A DNA stretch of 48,461 bases. Origin: Chromera velia (Eukaryota > Sar > Chromeraceae). Position 1 is the stretch's first letter. Every line of letters begins with the position of its first letter. Of the stretch, positions 21,704 through 32,195 are shown one piece after another. The stretch lies in NCBI GenBank assembly GCA_018398765.1, contig JAHBMJ010000408.1, positions 1-48,461 on the forward strand, in the 5' to 3' direction. The notes below the pieces were generated by a model. The model made no database searches, was not told where the DNA came from, and saw nothing but the letters and a program-made list of their open reading frames with translations. Position numbers and translations under genes: made by a program.

Positions 21704-22923
21704 GGATTGGGAGAAAATTGTGTTTCTCGCGTCCGTTGCCTCCCTTCTTGTTTCCCCCACCCACGCAGACGCGATTTCATTTACCTCGAGAGCTCTTCGA
21801 AGGATTGCCTCGGACTTTCATTCCGCTGTTGTGGTCCGTTCACTGCTCTCACCTCCCCCCCCTTCTCTCTCTCTTTCTTTTCTCCCTCTCTCTGTGCGTG
21901 TATACGTGTGTGCGCGCGAGCGCATGAGAAAGAGAGCGTGTGTCAGTCAAAGCCTCGCCAGTCTGAAGATGATTTTCCTGCTGACATACCTCTAGACTTG
22001 TCCTCTGATGCCATCTCCTTCCACGAACTGGTTCATCCCTCTCTCTCTCTCACTCTCCCGCTCTTTTTTTCTCTCTCCCCCCCCCCCCCCTCTCCCTCCT
22101 TTGTTTGTCTATCTCTCTGTCGCTCTGTCTGTCTGTGTGCCTGTCGTGCATCTGTCTCACTGTCTTTTTGCGCAACGTGTTCGCCTTCATGTCTGCCCTG
22201 TCCGAGTGTTGTTTTTTCTGGTTCATTTCCCTCGCGCGTTCTGACCCGACTTTGTTGCAGACAACTAGCTTTGTCGTCCCGCAACAGACGTCCCAGGCGC
22301 CGACCGGAGCCCCTCTCTCTTTCAGAAAAACTGTGCCCAAGCCGGATCAACCTCCGCCTTTGACGAGGCCGACACTGGGGCACAGGTGGACGTCTGCGGC
22401 AAGTGCAAAGATCCAACTGGAGGTTTTCAGACTAAGTGCAGGAAGGGAGAGCATGCATTTCTCCACGGCGACGGGAGAGGGAGAGGGGATTGGAGTGGAG
22501 GATGAGACGGGTGAGGGGCAGATGACATTGGTGCGGGGTTTGGTCGTATCGGGGGGTCCTCGGCAGGTGCGCGGTGCGTGGGCGTGGTTTCTCTTATCTC
22601 CGAAAGGTCAGTCAGTCGATTCCTATTCTATTCGCTCGGTGCAGAGTGGGGTGGAAGTCTGTGAGACAATCTGCAGGAGGAAGGCAGGTGTAGAGAAAGT
22701 GAGTCAGGAAACTGAGGTTCGCCCGCCAGAAGAACAGCAAAACAAAATGGAAGGATTTATTCTGTACGCTGCGGTCATACAGGATTGCCTGGAAGGTTTC
22801 CATCGGGGATCGTCTGTGCGCTTTGCTAGACGCTTTCCGCTTTCGGCAATTTGTTTCCTGCTTTCATTGAATTTCTGGTTGTGGCCGCCCCCACACGAAT
22901 ACAGTGACCTTTCTGGCGCATGA
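17899..22923 (+). CDS. Multi-exon gene of unknown function, model partial
   Basis: I do not recognise this gene. Coding character and junctions support: an exon to 18235 (ending ANGVTSG at a GTAAGT donor; no clear start, an in-frame ATG lies at about 18032); 18634-18753; 18831-18958 (these three join in phase); about 19382-19500 (two frames compete); 20086-20206 (40 codons, FDSLLGGFDFEVPASSPYGH); 20573-20642; about 20886-20950; 21003-21350 (Ala and Ser/Gly-rich, LLTACDWRELMAALDG); about 21765-21850; about 21966-22030; and a last block from 22261 in which two frames are plausible, one Ser/Pro/Gly-rich and ending at the TGA at 22921-22923, the other Cys-rich (DVCGKCKDP). Gene extent, last exon and some joins are uncertain. 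Introns hold CTGT and GT repeats. It could also be two genes. Confidence 0.45.
19020..19256. repeat. CTGT/CCGT tetranucleotide repeats in an intron
   Basis: Runs of CTGT at 19045-19085 and of CCGT, CTGT and CTAT at 19130-19256, split by a block rich in AAAGAAAG. They lie between candidate exons ending 18958 and starting near 19382. Confidence 0.9.
19715..19765. repeat. (CTGT)n microsatellite
   Basis: About ten CTGT or CTGC units within the putative intron between the exons near 19500 and 20086. Confidence 0.9.
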
Positions 22924-23692
22924 ACAATTAAAGGTGTTTGTGGCACTTCTGCAGGATTGTGGGATGTGGACCACGAGCCGCTGTGGCGCATGTCGGAGGA
23001 TCAGCACAGAAGATGCTAGAGAAGAAAGATGATTGAGCTGAGCAGTCAACTATAACCACCACGCATGCAAAAAGATTGATCGTTCGATAACTAGCTCGAT
23101 AATTTGTGACGTCTTGCCTACGGGATTTCCGCTGTTCTTGTTAGGGATCCAATTATAGGGAATCAATGGGGATCAGCTAAAAGATCACAAACAGTCTTTC
23201 TCATGCAAATCGTAACAATAAAATATCGACTGTATATGATAATTAATTTAAAGTGTATAATTTTTGAACTATTTACTAAGCTAGTTATTTACACTAAAAA
23301 AAAATATGTAATTGATCGTAATTTTAATAATCTGTACTTGACTATCGAGTTACGACTCGCGCTAGACGACTTGAGTGTTAAATGTTGACTGGAAGCCAGT
23401 GTGACATATATATATTTAAATGTTATAATCTTTTTTATAGACTTTTTAGTACAGTGTTACACAGAACTTACACTTACAATATTATACAGCTTTTATACGG
23501 CTGAACAGACAGCTCTGGTTCTATAAGCTTTTAGCTTCAGTAAGCTACCATTCAAATTTGCATCTAGCTAACCCTGGCTGCCTCCCCAATGATAATTGAA
23601 TCTGTGTGCGCTAGCTAGTATGCTCACTGTGCTGGATTGATTTGATACGTTTTACAATTTGTCTGGAAAGAGACATCCTAAGAAATATCTTT
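22924..23692. other. AT-rich intergenic DNA, no gene seen
   Basis: Between the partial plus-strand gene and the retroposon-like tail. AT content rises sharply compared with the coding blocks; short AT-rich frames lack codon character. I see no RNA gene. Confidence 0.55.
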
Positions 23693-23762
23693 GGTGCAAG
23701 CCGATACCTGGCAGTGGACCGCGGGGATCCCGGAATATAAAATCCTATCCTATCCTATCCTT
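23693..23762 (+). repeat. SINE-like 3' tail, copy B
   Basis: GGTGCAAGCCGATACC, then GGCAGTGGACCGCGGGG, ATCCCGGAATATAAA and a run of ATCCT units. It matches the element at 8417-8510 over the core and the start of the tail. Confidence 0.5.
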
Positions 23763-23932
23763 AACTTGATTCTTAAGTAGGAATAATTGTAGGAATCCTA
23801 TATATATACTAGTAAGAACTACCGCACTGCCTAGTGCACCGATAGTGACCCTATAATATTATTGTCCCTATTAGTCCCTATATAGTACTAACCTGGTTTC
23901 GATCAAAGTTCAAAGTTGATTGATTTCATTTA

Positions 23933-24189
23933 TGTAGGCTGGCTATAAGCGGCAGGCATGCGACAGGCATGCAGAGTGGCAGCGCCGTGAAGCATGCATG
24001 TGATTTAGCACTGGCATATAGCAATTTGACGTGGCCTAACGTCAGAAAAGCATAAGCCTGCCTTCTAGCGACTGATTGATCTATTTGACTGAACGTTGTG
24101 TGAACTCTTCTAGGTCAAACTTATATGTCAAGGAATCTCTGAATACACATCAACGTATTTAGAGTTCCTAGCCCCATAGAACGTTAACA
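23933..24189 (+). repeat. 5' LTR of the chromovirus
   Basis: 257 bp starting TGTAGGCTGGC and ending GTTAACA, with canonical TG..CA ends. It aligns to the interrupted copy beginning at 30074. Most differences are transitions. Confidence 0.85.
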
Positions 24190-24192
24190 GTA

Positions 24193-24205
24193 TGGTTACC
24201 AGAGC
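24193..24205 (+). other. Primer binding site of the chromovirus
   Basis: TGGTTACCAGAGC three bases after the 5' LTR. It resembles the TGGTATCAGAGC site used with initiator Met tRNA in many plant elements. Confidence 0.7.
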
Positions 24206-24271
24206 AAGGTTCCAAACAGGGATTTCCAACTTTATTCAGTCTGAATCCCCTGTTGTTTACAATTGTCTGTG

Positions 24272-24943
24272 ATGGAACAACTTCCCGTTCCACTGACATC
24301 GGAGCAGGTTGGCAATGCTTTGCACAACCTTCAGCAGGGCATGCTGGCCTTGCAACAAAACTAGCAGCAGTTCCAGCAGATCTTCAAAGGTGTAGTTGCA
24401 GCTCAAACCAATGCTGCTACACTATCTGTGTTCCCTACAGAAGAAGGTGCACTTCCCTCTGCTGCACCTTAGGGCTCTGAAGTTGAAAAACGTGAGCAGG
24501 TGCCTCGCATCACTCTGGTGAAGCCGGAGACGTTTACTGGATGCCGCAACCAAACAGAGAGGTTCATCACGGATATGGATGATTACTTCACCAACGCCTA
24601 AGTCCCTCGTCATCGTCAACTAGGAATCGCCAAGACTTTTTTGTCTGCACTCCTGAGGAACTGGTTTGACTTGAGGGTGAAGCATAGACAGGGTTTTGCA
24701 GATTGGCCAGCACTGCGTGAAGTGCTGAGAGGGAGGTATAAGGAGAAGCATGAGCGGAGGAAGGCAGGGAGGAAGGTTCTCACTCTCATATGCACAGAGT
24801 TCATCACCGACTACAACGAGGAGTTCTCCACACTCGCTCTGAAGATCCGAGGAGCGAATAAGTTGGATTTGGTTGATGACTGCATCAAGGGATTGCCTCC
24901 TGTCATCAGGTACGAGACAGACCGAGCGGAACCGGCCCCTTGA
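24272..24943 (+). pseudogene. gag: Chromovirus gag
   Basis: Capsid-type gag in one frame from the ATG at 24272 to the stop at 24941-24943, interrupted by in-frame stops at 24362, 24470 and 24599. The C-terminal half (24641 on) shows the retrotransposon gag pattern: FLSALLRNWFDLR, a WPALREVLRGRYKE stretch and DYNEEFSTLALKI. This domain packages RNA into particles. A zinc knuckle should follow but is not intact; Cys residues near 25120-25170 may be its relic. Confidence 0.85.
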
Positions 24944-25399
24944 CAATGAGCTCTGGCTGCAGGATGTTCACTCTCGCAAGGGCCACTGGAGTTGGAAAAA
25001 CACACACACGCCTGCATCATTGGATCCGATTGACCCAACAGGACCAGCGCCAATGGAATTGTGTAGGTTTAGTGCTCCTCGGAGGCCTACAGGGTTGCCA
25101 CCACATCACCCTACAATTTTGTAGGTTGTGTGGGACAACAGATGGAGACTGCACCGTTGTTTGCTGTGTAGAGAGCTGGACCATCAAATCAGGTAGTGTG
25201 GCAACGGACTCCAGTTGCCCCCACACATGCAAGCCATTCAGACGTCCTAAACCAGACCTTTTCAGCCTTCTCCACGGATACAGGGCTACCCTTGGCAGCC
25301 TTCCCTTCCTTTTCCATCTCTGTACCCTTTCAGCGATCAGGGTGCCCAGTCTTGGGGAGGGAGAGGCAGGTCTGGTCGACAAGGTGACAGCCCAAGTTC

Positions 25400-26176
25400 A
25401 CCGATGTTGCTTGATAGAGGTTTTGGCTCAGGCGGAAGGGGGCACACGCAATCTCCGTCCTTTGGTAGATCGCCTCAGCCCTGTCACGGTGGATCTCCAG
25501 CACGTAAGACAGGATTAAAGAGGATTGCCGAGGTGAGGACGATCCGAAACCGAAGCGAAAATGACGACGTTGTGGTTGAAGGAGACCAAGCGGTTTGGTA
25601 TTCCCCGTAACTGCCGGGTCGCCGTGAAGGAGCCGAAAAGACAAGAACTCAGTGAGACTCAGTATGCACCTGCTGTGCCCCTTCGAATTCAGGGGTATCA
25701 GGAGACAGTCGGTGCATTGCTTGCTGATCTTGATGGCTACGACATCATTCTTGGACGGAAGTGGAGTGATGTTCACCGATCTGAACTCAGTGACTGGTCT
25801 CGTTCCCTTCGCTTCTTCTTCAACGGCAAGGAGGTGAATCTTCGGGGCGGTGCGTATATAGAAAATAGACCTTGCCCTCCCGTTGTGTCACATTTGCAGG
25901 CTAAACGAGCAATCAAAAGGGGTGCCGTCTGTCATATTGTGCGTCTGGAGATGGTACATTGGCCTGCCTGCGACCTTGAGTATTCCGCTCATGCAACTGA
26001 AGTCAGTGAGGGAAAAGGAAAGGAGAGAATGAATGATGGGGGGATTTTGGGTTCTGACTTTCTCTCTTCTCTCTCGTCTGATCATCCTACTTGGTCGGCC
26101 TCTGACTTATCAAATGTACATAAATTCCTCTCTCGACTCGATGCTGAGGTTTCAACTCCTGATATGAATTATGCTA
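25400..26176 (+). pseudogene. Chromovirus protease region
   Basis: The frame from about 25561 contains LLADLDGYDIILGRKW, the conserved C-terminal part of gypsy aspartic proteases (usually YDIILGMDWL). The catalytic D-T/S-G part expected upstream is not readable because of stops and shifts. The frame ends at the poly-G-ended element inserted at 26177. Confidence 0.7.
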
Positions 26177-26750
26177 GGGGGGGGCACTTCAACCGGTTAC
26201 ACCATGATTACTGACCCTACACCCCCCCTTTACAACGTATGATATGTAACCATCAGTCAAAAGTGGTGTCAATCGATTAGTTATGTTTGGTTACTCACAA
26301 AACTGGCTTTAAAATTATTAAATAATTCAGGTTATGGTTAAAAATGATAAAAAATGATGTATCACACTCACTTTGCCCCCAAATCCCCCGTAACCGAATA
26401 ACCCGTAACCTTTTTTGACCCCCTTTAAAAATGAAGTAACCTCCCTCAAAAAGCATTCAAACGTGTTCTAAACATCATTTTAAAAGCTTTTAAAAGTTAA
26501 AAATTTGGTTGGTTACTGAGGTCAAAATGCTTGTAACCGGATAACCTGTAACCTCTTTGTATGATACAGATAAAAAGGGGGTAACCCAAAGTAACCACGA
26601 AGCCTACACTTCAAAAACATCAGATTTTGATGTAACTTGACTAAACGGAGCTCCAGGTTGCCGGACCGGCTCGCAAAAATCTGTTTTTGTTCACATTTTA
26701 TATCATTTTCGGCTTAAAATCCACCATAACCTTCCAGAGTGCCCCCCCCC
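26177..26750. mobile_element. Poly-G-ended element, copy 2 (574 bp), inside the chromovirus
   Basis: Starts with eight G then CACTTCAACC and ends CCAGAGTG with nine C. It aligns along its whole length with 15331-15933. Flanks are GCTA on the left and TAGAA on the right, so a TA (or CTA, if the last C is counted) target duplication is likely. It splits the retrotransposon between protease and RT and is therefore younger than it. No coding frame. Confidence 0.85.
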
Positions 26751-26752
26751 TA

Positions 26753-27528
26753 GAAATTGTGGCTGATTATGCAACTTTTTTTCCTGATTGGTTGGAAGGA
26801 ATTGCCTCCCTCGAGGGGACCTGATTTGGATTTCAAGATTAAACTTGAACCAGGTCACTCTCCTCCTGCCCGCCCGCCCGCCCTATCGTTTGTCGATCGG
26901 AGAGCTGGATGAATTGAGAAGACAGATAGACACATACATCGAGCAGGGATTTATCCGGCCGTCTGCATCTCCGTATACTGCTCCAATCTTGTTTGTTCAG
27001 AAGAAGGACGGAACCATGCACATATATTGTGACTACACACTGTCAGACCTGAACAGAATCATGATCAAAGATAAATATTCTCTTCCTCACGCTCAAGGTT
27101 TGATTGATCGACTGTATGGTGCCCGTTACTTCACGACACTTGACCTCCATCAGTATTACTATCAAATGTGTATGAGGGAGGAAGACATTCTAAAGATTGC
27201 TTTCACTACTCGATATGGCTCTTTTAAGTGGTTGGTTGTCTCTTTTAGTTTGACAAATGCACCACCGCATGGAATGAAAGTGATTCAATATGTTTTTCGT
27301 TCGTGTCTCGATCGTTTTATGTCTGTTTTTCTGGATGACATTCTCATTTACTCACGTATGAGAGAAGAACATAACAAATATATCTGGACTGTACTCAGAT
27401 TGTTGAGTGAGGCAAAGCTGTATGCAAAGCTCTCAAAATGTCATTTCATGCAAACTGAGGTCATCTTTCTGGGACTGAAGATTTCGCGAATGGGAGTGAG
27501 GCCGGAGAAAAGCAAGACAGAGGACTAA
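26753..27528 (+). pseudogene. Chromovirus reverse transcriptase
   Basis: RT motifs in order: RLSIGELDELRRQID, EQGFIRPSASPYTAPILFVQKKDG, RIMIKDKYSLPHAQGLIDRL, FTTLDLHQYYYQ, then FSLTNAPPHG and the active-site box VFLDDILIYS (two Asp of the usual F/Y-x-DD). LYAKLSKCHFMQ and FLGLKIS follow. The stretch before RLSIG is frameshifted in a CCCG repeat and the upstream join has a TGA. The usual CDYRxLN is changed to CDYTLSDLN. Confidence 0.9.
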
Positions 27529-27531
27529 GAC

Positions 27532-28150
27532 AGAGGAAGTGAGCAAGTGGCCCACTCCAAAGAGCAAAAACGATGTGCTTTCTTTCCTTGGTTTTGCGAA
27601 CTGGGTGAGATGCTTTGTGCCTCGCTTTAGTGAGAAAGTAGGTTCTTTGTATGCGTTGCTGAAAGGGAACAAAGCGTTTAAATGGGAGAAAAAAGAGGAA
27701 GAGAGCTTTGAGGCAGTGAAAGAGGCAGTGAGAAAAACTGTCGAACTGTATATTCCTGACCTTGCGCGTCCGTTCGAAATTTTTGTGAATGCGTGTGAGT
27801 CGACAGAGACGCTCGCTGTTGCACTCATGCAGGAAGACCCTGAGACTGGGTGGCTGCGTCCATGTGCTTTCGCCTCTCAAAAAATGATGTAGGCAGAGTT
27901 AGAGTACCCGATTAGAGACAAAGAATTCCTCTCGTGTGTATTTGCAGTGAAGACGTGGAGGCCGTACGTGAGTCACACAATAAAGGTGTGGTCGGATCAT
28001 GAGTCTCTTAAGTATGTGAATGTGTCTGCTGATCGCACCTTGATGTCTTCACGTATGCGTAGGTTTGTCTCAACTTTTGACGAGCTGGGGATGCCTGGCG
28101 CCCGCAATCATGTGGCGGATGCGCTGAGCCATCGTCTTGGATGCCTAGCT
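27532..28150 (+). pseudogene. Chromovirus RNase H domain
   Basis: Continues RT after a stop near 27528. FLGFANWVRCFVPRFSE is the usual link region; FEIFVNACESTETLAVALMQ replaces the normal D-A-S core, so the first catalytic Asp is Asn. A TAG interrupts after FASQKMM at about 27889. VWSDHESLKYV and ADALSH near the end are typical. Confidence 0.85.
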
Positions 28151-28219
28151 TGGACGCCCTCAGATGTTGACGCCAGTGGAAGAAAAAGAAAGAAAAGAGG
28201 TCTGTCAGTTGTTGTTGTT

Positions 28220-29420
28220 GGAATTAAGAGTGCAGCCAGATGAGGAGTTGCTGGGTAGAATAAAGAAAGGGTGTGATGAAGAGAAATTTTGGACAGAAGT
28301 GAAAGAAGTGCTCAAGCATCCTGAGATAGGAGTGCCTTGACACTTACGGCTGATTGTCCCGCGTTTTCAGATAGAGGACGGACTATTTTATTTCAACGAC
28401 AGGTTGGCCGTTCCAAGAAAGAGACTGCAAAGAAATCTTGTTTATGAGCATTATGATACAGCCGCTGGTGGTCATTTGGGCGCAGAAAAGACCTACTTGA
28501 AGTTGGCAGGAAACTTCTACTGGCCATATATGTATGCATCTGTTGTACAGTACGTAAGAAAGTGTGATGCATATCAGTGATCAAAGAGGCCGACTGAGAA
28601 GCCATATGGATTATTGCAACCTCTTTCTATTCCTGAATTTTCTTTCCAATCGATTTTTCTTAACTTTGTGTTTAAACTTCCGAGCGTGACGTTTAGGGAG
28701 GAATCAGTGGATAGAATTCTTTTTGTGGTTGACTGTCTGTCTAAAACTCCCTTCTTTGCTGCAGTCTCCTCAGAGATCACGGCCAAAGGGATAGCAGAAG
28801 TCGTGTACGAGCAAGTGGTATATGAACACGGTATGCCTCAGTCGATGGTTAGTGATCGTGACCCTCGTTTTCTCTCTGCATTCTGGAAAGAACTTGCTCG
28901 TCTGTGGGGAACGAAACTGAATATGAGCACCAGAGGACACCCACAGTCAGATGGCTAGACAGAGAGAGACAACCAGACCATCGAACAAATGTTGCGCTGT
29001 TTTGTGAATGAGCACCAGACTGACTGGCCGAAGTGGTTGTGTTCTTACCAGTTTGCATATCGTAATTCTATTCATCCTGCCACAGGTATGTCTCCTTTTC
29101 GTTTTTTATATGGACGTGACCCTATTTACCTGTCTTCTGTCTCTGTGTGCTCCAAGTCATTCTGTCTGCCAGCAGCAGACTTTGCAGACCGCAGAGAGGC
29201 AGAAATCATGAGGGCAGAGGAACGACTCGAGCAAGCAAGAGAACAAGCAGCTCGACAGGTAGATCCACACAGACAGGAAGTTTCGTTTACCCCAGGAGAC
29301 TTTTTGCTTGTACGTAATGCATACTTTAAAGGAAGCAAAAAGCCAAGTGGGAAGCTTGAGCCTGTGTTTTACAGACCCTTTGAAGTAGAAAGAAAAGTAG
29401 GAAGCAATGCGTACGAGCTG
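28220..29420 (+). pseudogene. Chromovirus integrase
   Basis: Zinc-binding N-terminus around HYDTAAGGHLGAEKTY and KCDAYQ (the second Cys is Tyr, followed by TGA). In the catalytic core the first Asp position reads NFVFKLP, the second is kept in VSDRDPRFLSAFW and the Glu in ERDNQTIEQ, with a TAG just before it at about 28957. The GHPQSDG, YRNSIHPATGMSPF and LYGRDP boxes are intact. Two catalytic changes plus stops make it inactive. Confidence 0.88.
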
Positions 29421-29780
29421 ATTTTCCCTGCAGGGGTGAGGGGTCATAATGTGATCAATGTGTCCTACCTGAAGAAGTATGAGAGAGGGAAGGACGATCC
29501 GTTACCTGCCATTCGGTTGTTTGCCTCAGAAGAGGTAGAGTACCAAGTGGGAGAGATCCTTGATCACAGGAAGATAAATAAGCAGGCGCACTATCTGGTG
29601 TGGTGAAAAGGAGAGAGTAAAGAGAATGTATCGTGGGAGCCTGCTGTGAATCTGACACATGCAAAGAAAGCACTACATGCATTCAAAGAGAAGAGAAGAC
29701 AACGAGAAAGAGAGAAGCAAGCAACGGGCAGGTATACGTGGCAGTTGAGGAGTAGAGAGATAAATTCTATTTGGGCATAA
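29420..29780 (+). pseudogene. Chromodomain at the integrase C-terminus
   Basis: NVINVSYLKKY, then VEYQVGEILDHRK, HYLVW, stop TGA, KGESKENVSWEP and LTHAKKALHAF: the chromodomain fold of chromoviruses, which directs integration to marked chromatin. The TGA at about 29604 sits where VKWKG usually has Lys. Confidence 0.85.
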
Positions 29781-30073
29781 ATGATAGGTTTATGGAGTGG
29801 AATGCATGTATGTGAGTTCTGGAGAGATGAAGAGGATTAGGGAAAAGAAATGAGTCAGTCCTGCATCTCCCTTGATGCAGGGTAGCGTATGCGTGGTCGG
29901 GCTCAGCATTCCGACTTCTTTCTTCACTCATGGTTCATTCGTGTGTGCGCGTCCGTGTTAGTTTGTGTTGCCTACTTGTGTGTATACCTTGCAGAGTTTG
30001 TGTGTCCGCGTTTGTCTGAAAAAATTGGAACCGAGCGTGGTCGTCAGCTTTGAGCAGCGGGCAGGTGACACAC
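29781..30073. other. Chromovirus 3' untranslated region
   Basis: Non-coding sequence between the chromodomain and the 3' LTR. The expected polypurine tract before 30074 is weak (AGCAGCGGGCAGG). Confidence 0.6.
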
Positions 30074-30244
30074 TGTAGGCCGGCTACGAGTGGCGGGCAT
30101 GCAACGGGCCTGCGGATTGGCAGCGCTATGAGGAACGCGTATGATTTATGTGGCACTGGCCGCTCTGGTGTCATGTAGCAATCTGATATGGCCTGACGTC
30201 AGAAAAGTATCAGCCTGCCTTCTAGCGACTGATTGATCTGTTTG

Positions 30245-30322
30245 GGGCGGGAGGCCAATCCGGCATTGGGGCGGGAGGCCAATCTTCCGAACATAAATCC
30301 TAATCCTCCTAATCCTAATCCC
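30245..30322 (+). mobile_element. Short retroposon-like insertion in the 3' LTR
   Basis: 78 bp flanked by TTG on both sides (30242-30244 and 30323-30325). It has two copies of GGGCGGGAGGCCAATC and ends CCGAACATAAATCCTAATCC with repeated CCTAAT units, like the tails at 8417 and 23693. Confidence 0.65.
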
Positions 30323-30350
30323 TTGACTGAACGTTGTGTAAACTCTTCTA

Positions 30351-31505
30351 CTCTAATGAATTGGGAGTTGAATTGGGTGTCGAATTGGTAGTACTACCAA
30401 TTTTTTACCGCCAGTAACTCCCAATTTTGAAAAATTGGTACCTAGTGCAGTGAAAGAAGTATATGGAGCTTGAAGCTAAAATTTTGTGTATGGGCTAGAC
30501 AGGGGCTCACTAGTCTCTAGCCGCAGTCATAAGACTCTAATTCATTACTAGGAACAAATTCTATGAACACTTAGAGTCACCTAAAAATTGGGAGTTACCA
30601 ATTTTTTTTTAGGACTAACTACCAATTTTTAAGAAAATCAACACCCAATTTTTTGGGGGGGACTACCAATTTTATAACTTCTCCTAGAAAGTAAAATATA
30701 TGTAGAAAGAAAGAACGCTGTAATAGAACAGTGTTGCGGCTGCACAGAACTTCATAAATCCATAAGTTTTGTATAGTTTCATAGTGTTATTCATGCTCGA
30801 AGTCCCTCCCGGCGTGATACATCATCAAAATATGCTTGCATGGCTTTCTTTCTCTTGCATAACCACGCAAAAACCAGATCTTCCAGAATAAAACGATCAT
30901 ATGAATAATGTCCCCTCTGTAGGACAAAACGTTTACAAACCTTCTTATGATACGATTCAAAGCCGTAGCATGTTCGGGAGAGAGGGGCATGATCTGAACA
31001 AAGATCAGCAGCCACTGTCCGGCATATGGAGGGATTATGAATTCTGGTAGGCTTACATGGTCAATTGGATCGATTTTCACTCTGTTTTTTATACTGGTAC
31101 GTGCAATTTGTGTAGAGCTGTCCACTGTCTGTTTTGTATTGCATTAGCGGTACACTATGACACACAAAACAAAAGTTTCAAGTTGACTCCCAATTTTTTT
31201 TTTTTGTACTACCAATTTTTTTTTCGGCGGTCCTAAAAAATTCCTATTTAAAAATTGGTAACTCCCAATTTTTAGGTGACTCTAAGTGTTCATAAAATTT
31301 GTTTCTAGTAATGAATTAGAGTCTAATGACTGCGGCTAGAGACTAGTGAGCCTCTGTCTAGCCCGTACACAAAATTTTAGTTTCAAACTTCATGTACTTC
31401 TTTTACTAGACTAGGTACCAATTTTTCAAAATTGGGAGTTACTGGCGGTAAAAAATTGGTAGTACTACCAATTTAACACCCAATTCAACTCCCAATTCAT
31501 TAGGA
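30351..31505. mobile_element. Foldback element with about 255 bp inverted arms
   Basis: The left arm 30351-30605 and right arm 31249-31505 are inverted copies beginning YCTAATGAATTGGGAGTTG. Each arm is itself built from ACTCCCAATT and ACCAATT motifs and contains the 20 bp palindrome AATTGGTAGTACTACCAATT. The centre (30640-31190) is different in composition and holds one minus-strand open frame. It interrupts the LTR after CTTCTA; a TA duplication is possible but not certain. Confidence 0.85.
30787..31125 (-). CDS. Open frame inside the foldback element, unknown
   Basis: Uninterrupted frame of about 112 codons in the unique centre of the foldback element, ending HAGRDFEHE. The far end starts with GTG; the first ATG is well inside (QIMPLSPEH). 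No transposase motif or known domain recognised. It could be a remnant of a transposase or a captured host fragment, or chance. Confidence 0.25.
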   Translation of the reverse strand: MDSSTQIARTSIKNRVKIDPIDHVSLPEFIIPPYAGQWLLIFVQIMPLSPEHATALNRIIRRFVNVLSYRGDIIHMIVLFWKIWFLRGYARERKPCKHILMMYHAGRDFEHE

Positions 31506-31593
31506 TAGGTCAAACTTATATGTCAAGGAATTTCTGAATGCACATCAACGTATTTAGAGTTCCTAGCCCTGTAGAATTAACGCTAACAATTTG

Positions 31594-32195
31594 AGTTTGA
31601 CATGGAAATTATGATGGAATAATTAGAATCAAAACTGCATATCTAAGTGTTACAACTAGTGTTACAAAGTGTTCAAAAGTTATCAAAATAACAAATTAAA
31701 GTTGCTCTAAAGTTTTAGACTTATGTATCAAAAAATATTTAAGTCCTATAACTCAAGTTGAGAAAGACTAAAGTCGATGAAAATGAACAGAAAACATCTA
31801 GTATACGTACATATTTCAAAAAAAAATCTCAGTTTTGACAAATACTTATAACTAAGAACTTAAATGGATGTTCACGTCAGATCTAATCTCAGATGCATGT
31901 TGCCAGCTTTGATGTTCAACCCTATATATAAGTCCAGCCTCAAATCAAATCTCATCTGATTCAAAAGACTCATCAAATCGAACCTGGTCACTACGCACCG
32001 ATACCTTGCCGATTACCTTTCTAGTTCATTGAATGACGCCAAGTTTCCTCTAGGACCCCCTTGAATTCGAATTAATCTGACTTCGTTCCGTCGGCTGTCA
32101 TTTCAGCCATGCAGACTTTACGACGGATCAACTTCCGATCAAGTCCACAAGTATTCCTGCAGATCGAATGTTTTCTTTCTTTCCTTCTTTGCGGT
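31594..32195. other. AT-rich spacer and HRD1 3' flank, no gene seen
   Basis: AT-rich DNA to about 32050, then the 3' untranslated flank of HRD1. No coding frame or RNA is supported. Confidence 0.55.

Larger units (their letters stand above)
23933..31588 (+). mobile_element. Decayed Ty3/gypsy chromovirus with nested insertions
   Basis: LTR retrotransposon with parts in the order 5' LTR, primer binding site, gag, protease, RT, RNase H, integrase, chromodomain, 3' LTR, which is the Ty3/gypsy (Metaviridae) order; the C-terminal chromodomain places it among chromoviruses. Target duplications are ATTTA (23928-23932) and ATTTG (31589-31593), differing by one base. Each coding domain has stop codons or frameshifts, so it cannot move by itself. 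Three later insertions are visible: a poly-G-ended element at 26177-26750 between protease and RT, and a small retroposon (30245-30322) and a foldback element (30351-31505) inside the 3' LTR. It is unrelated in LTR sequence to the element at 13894-17412. Confidence 0.9.
30074..31588 (+). repeat. 3' LTR of the chromovirus, split by two insertions
   Basis: LTR segments are 30074-30244, about 30323-30350 and about 31506-31588. It starts TGTAGGCCGGC and ends GCTAACA. Removing the two inserts restores alignment with 23933-24189. Confidence 0.85.

Noticed and set aside
30285-30322. Interstitial telomere repeat (CCTAAT units)
   Set aside because: Units are irregular, few, and form the tail of a small insertion found with related tails at two other loci.
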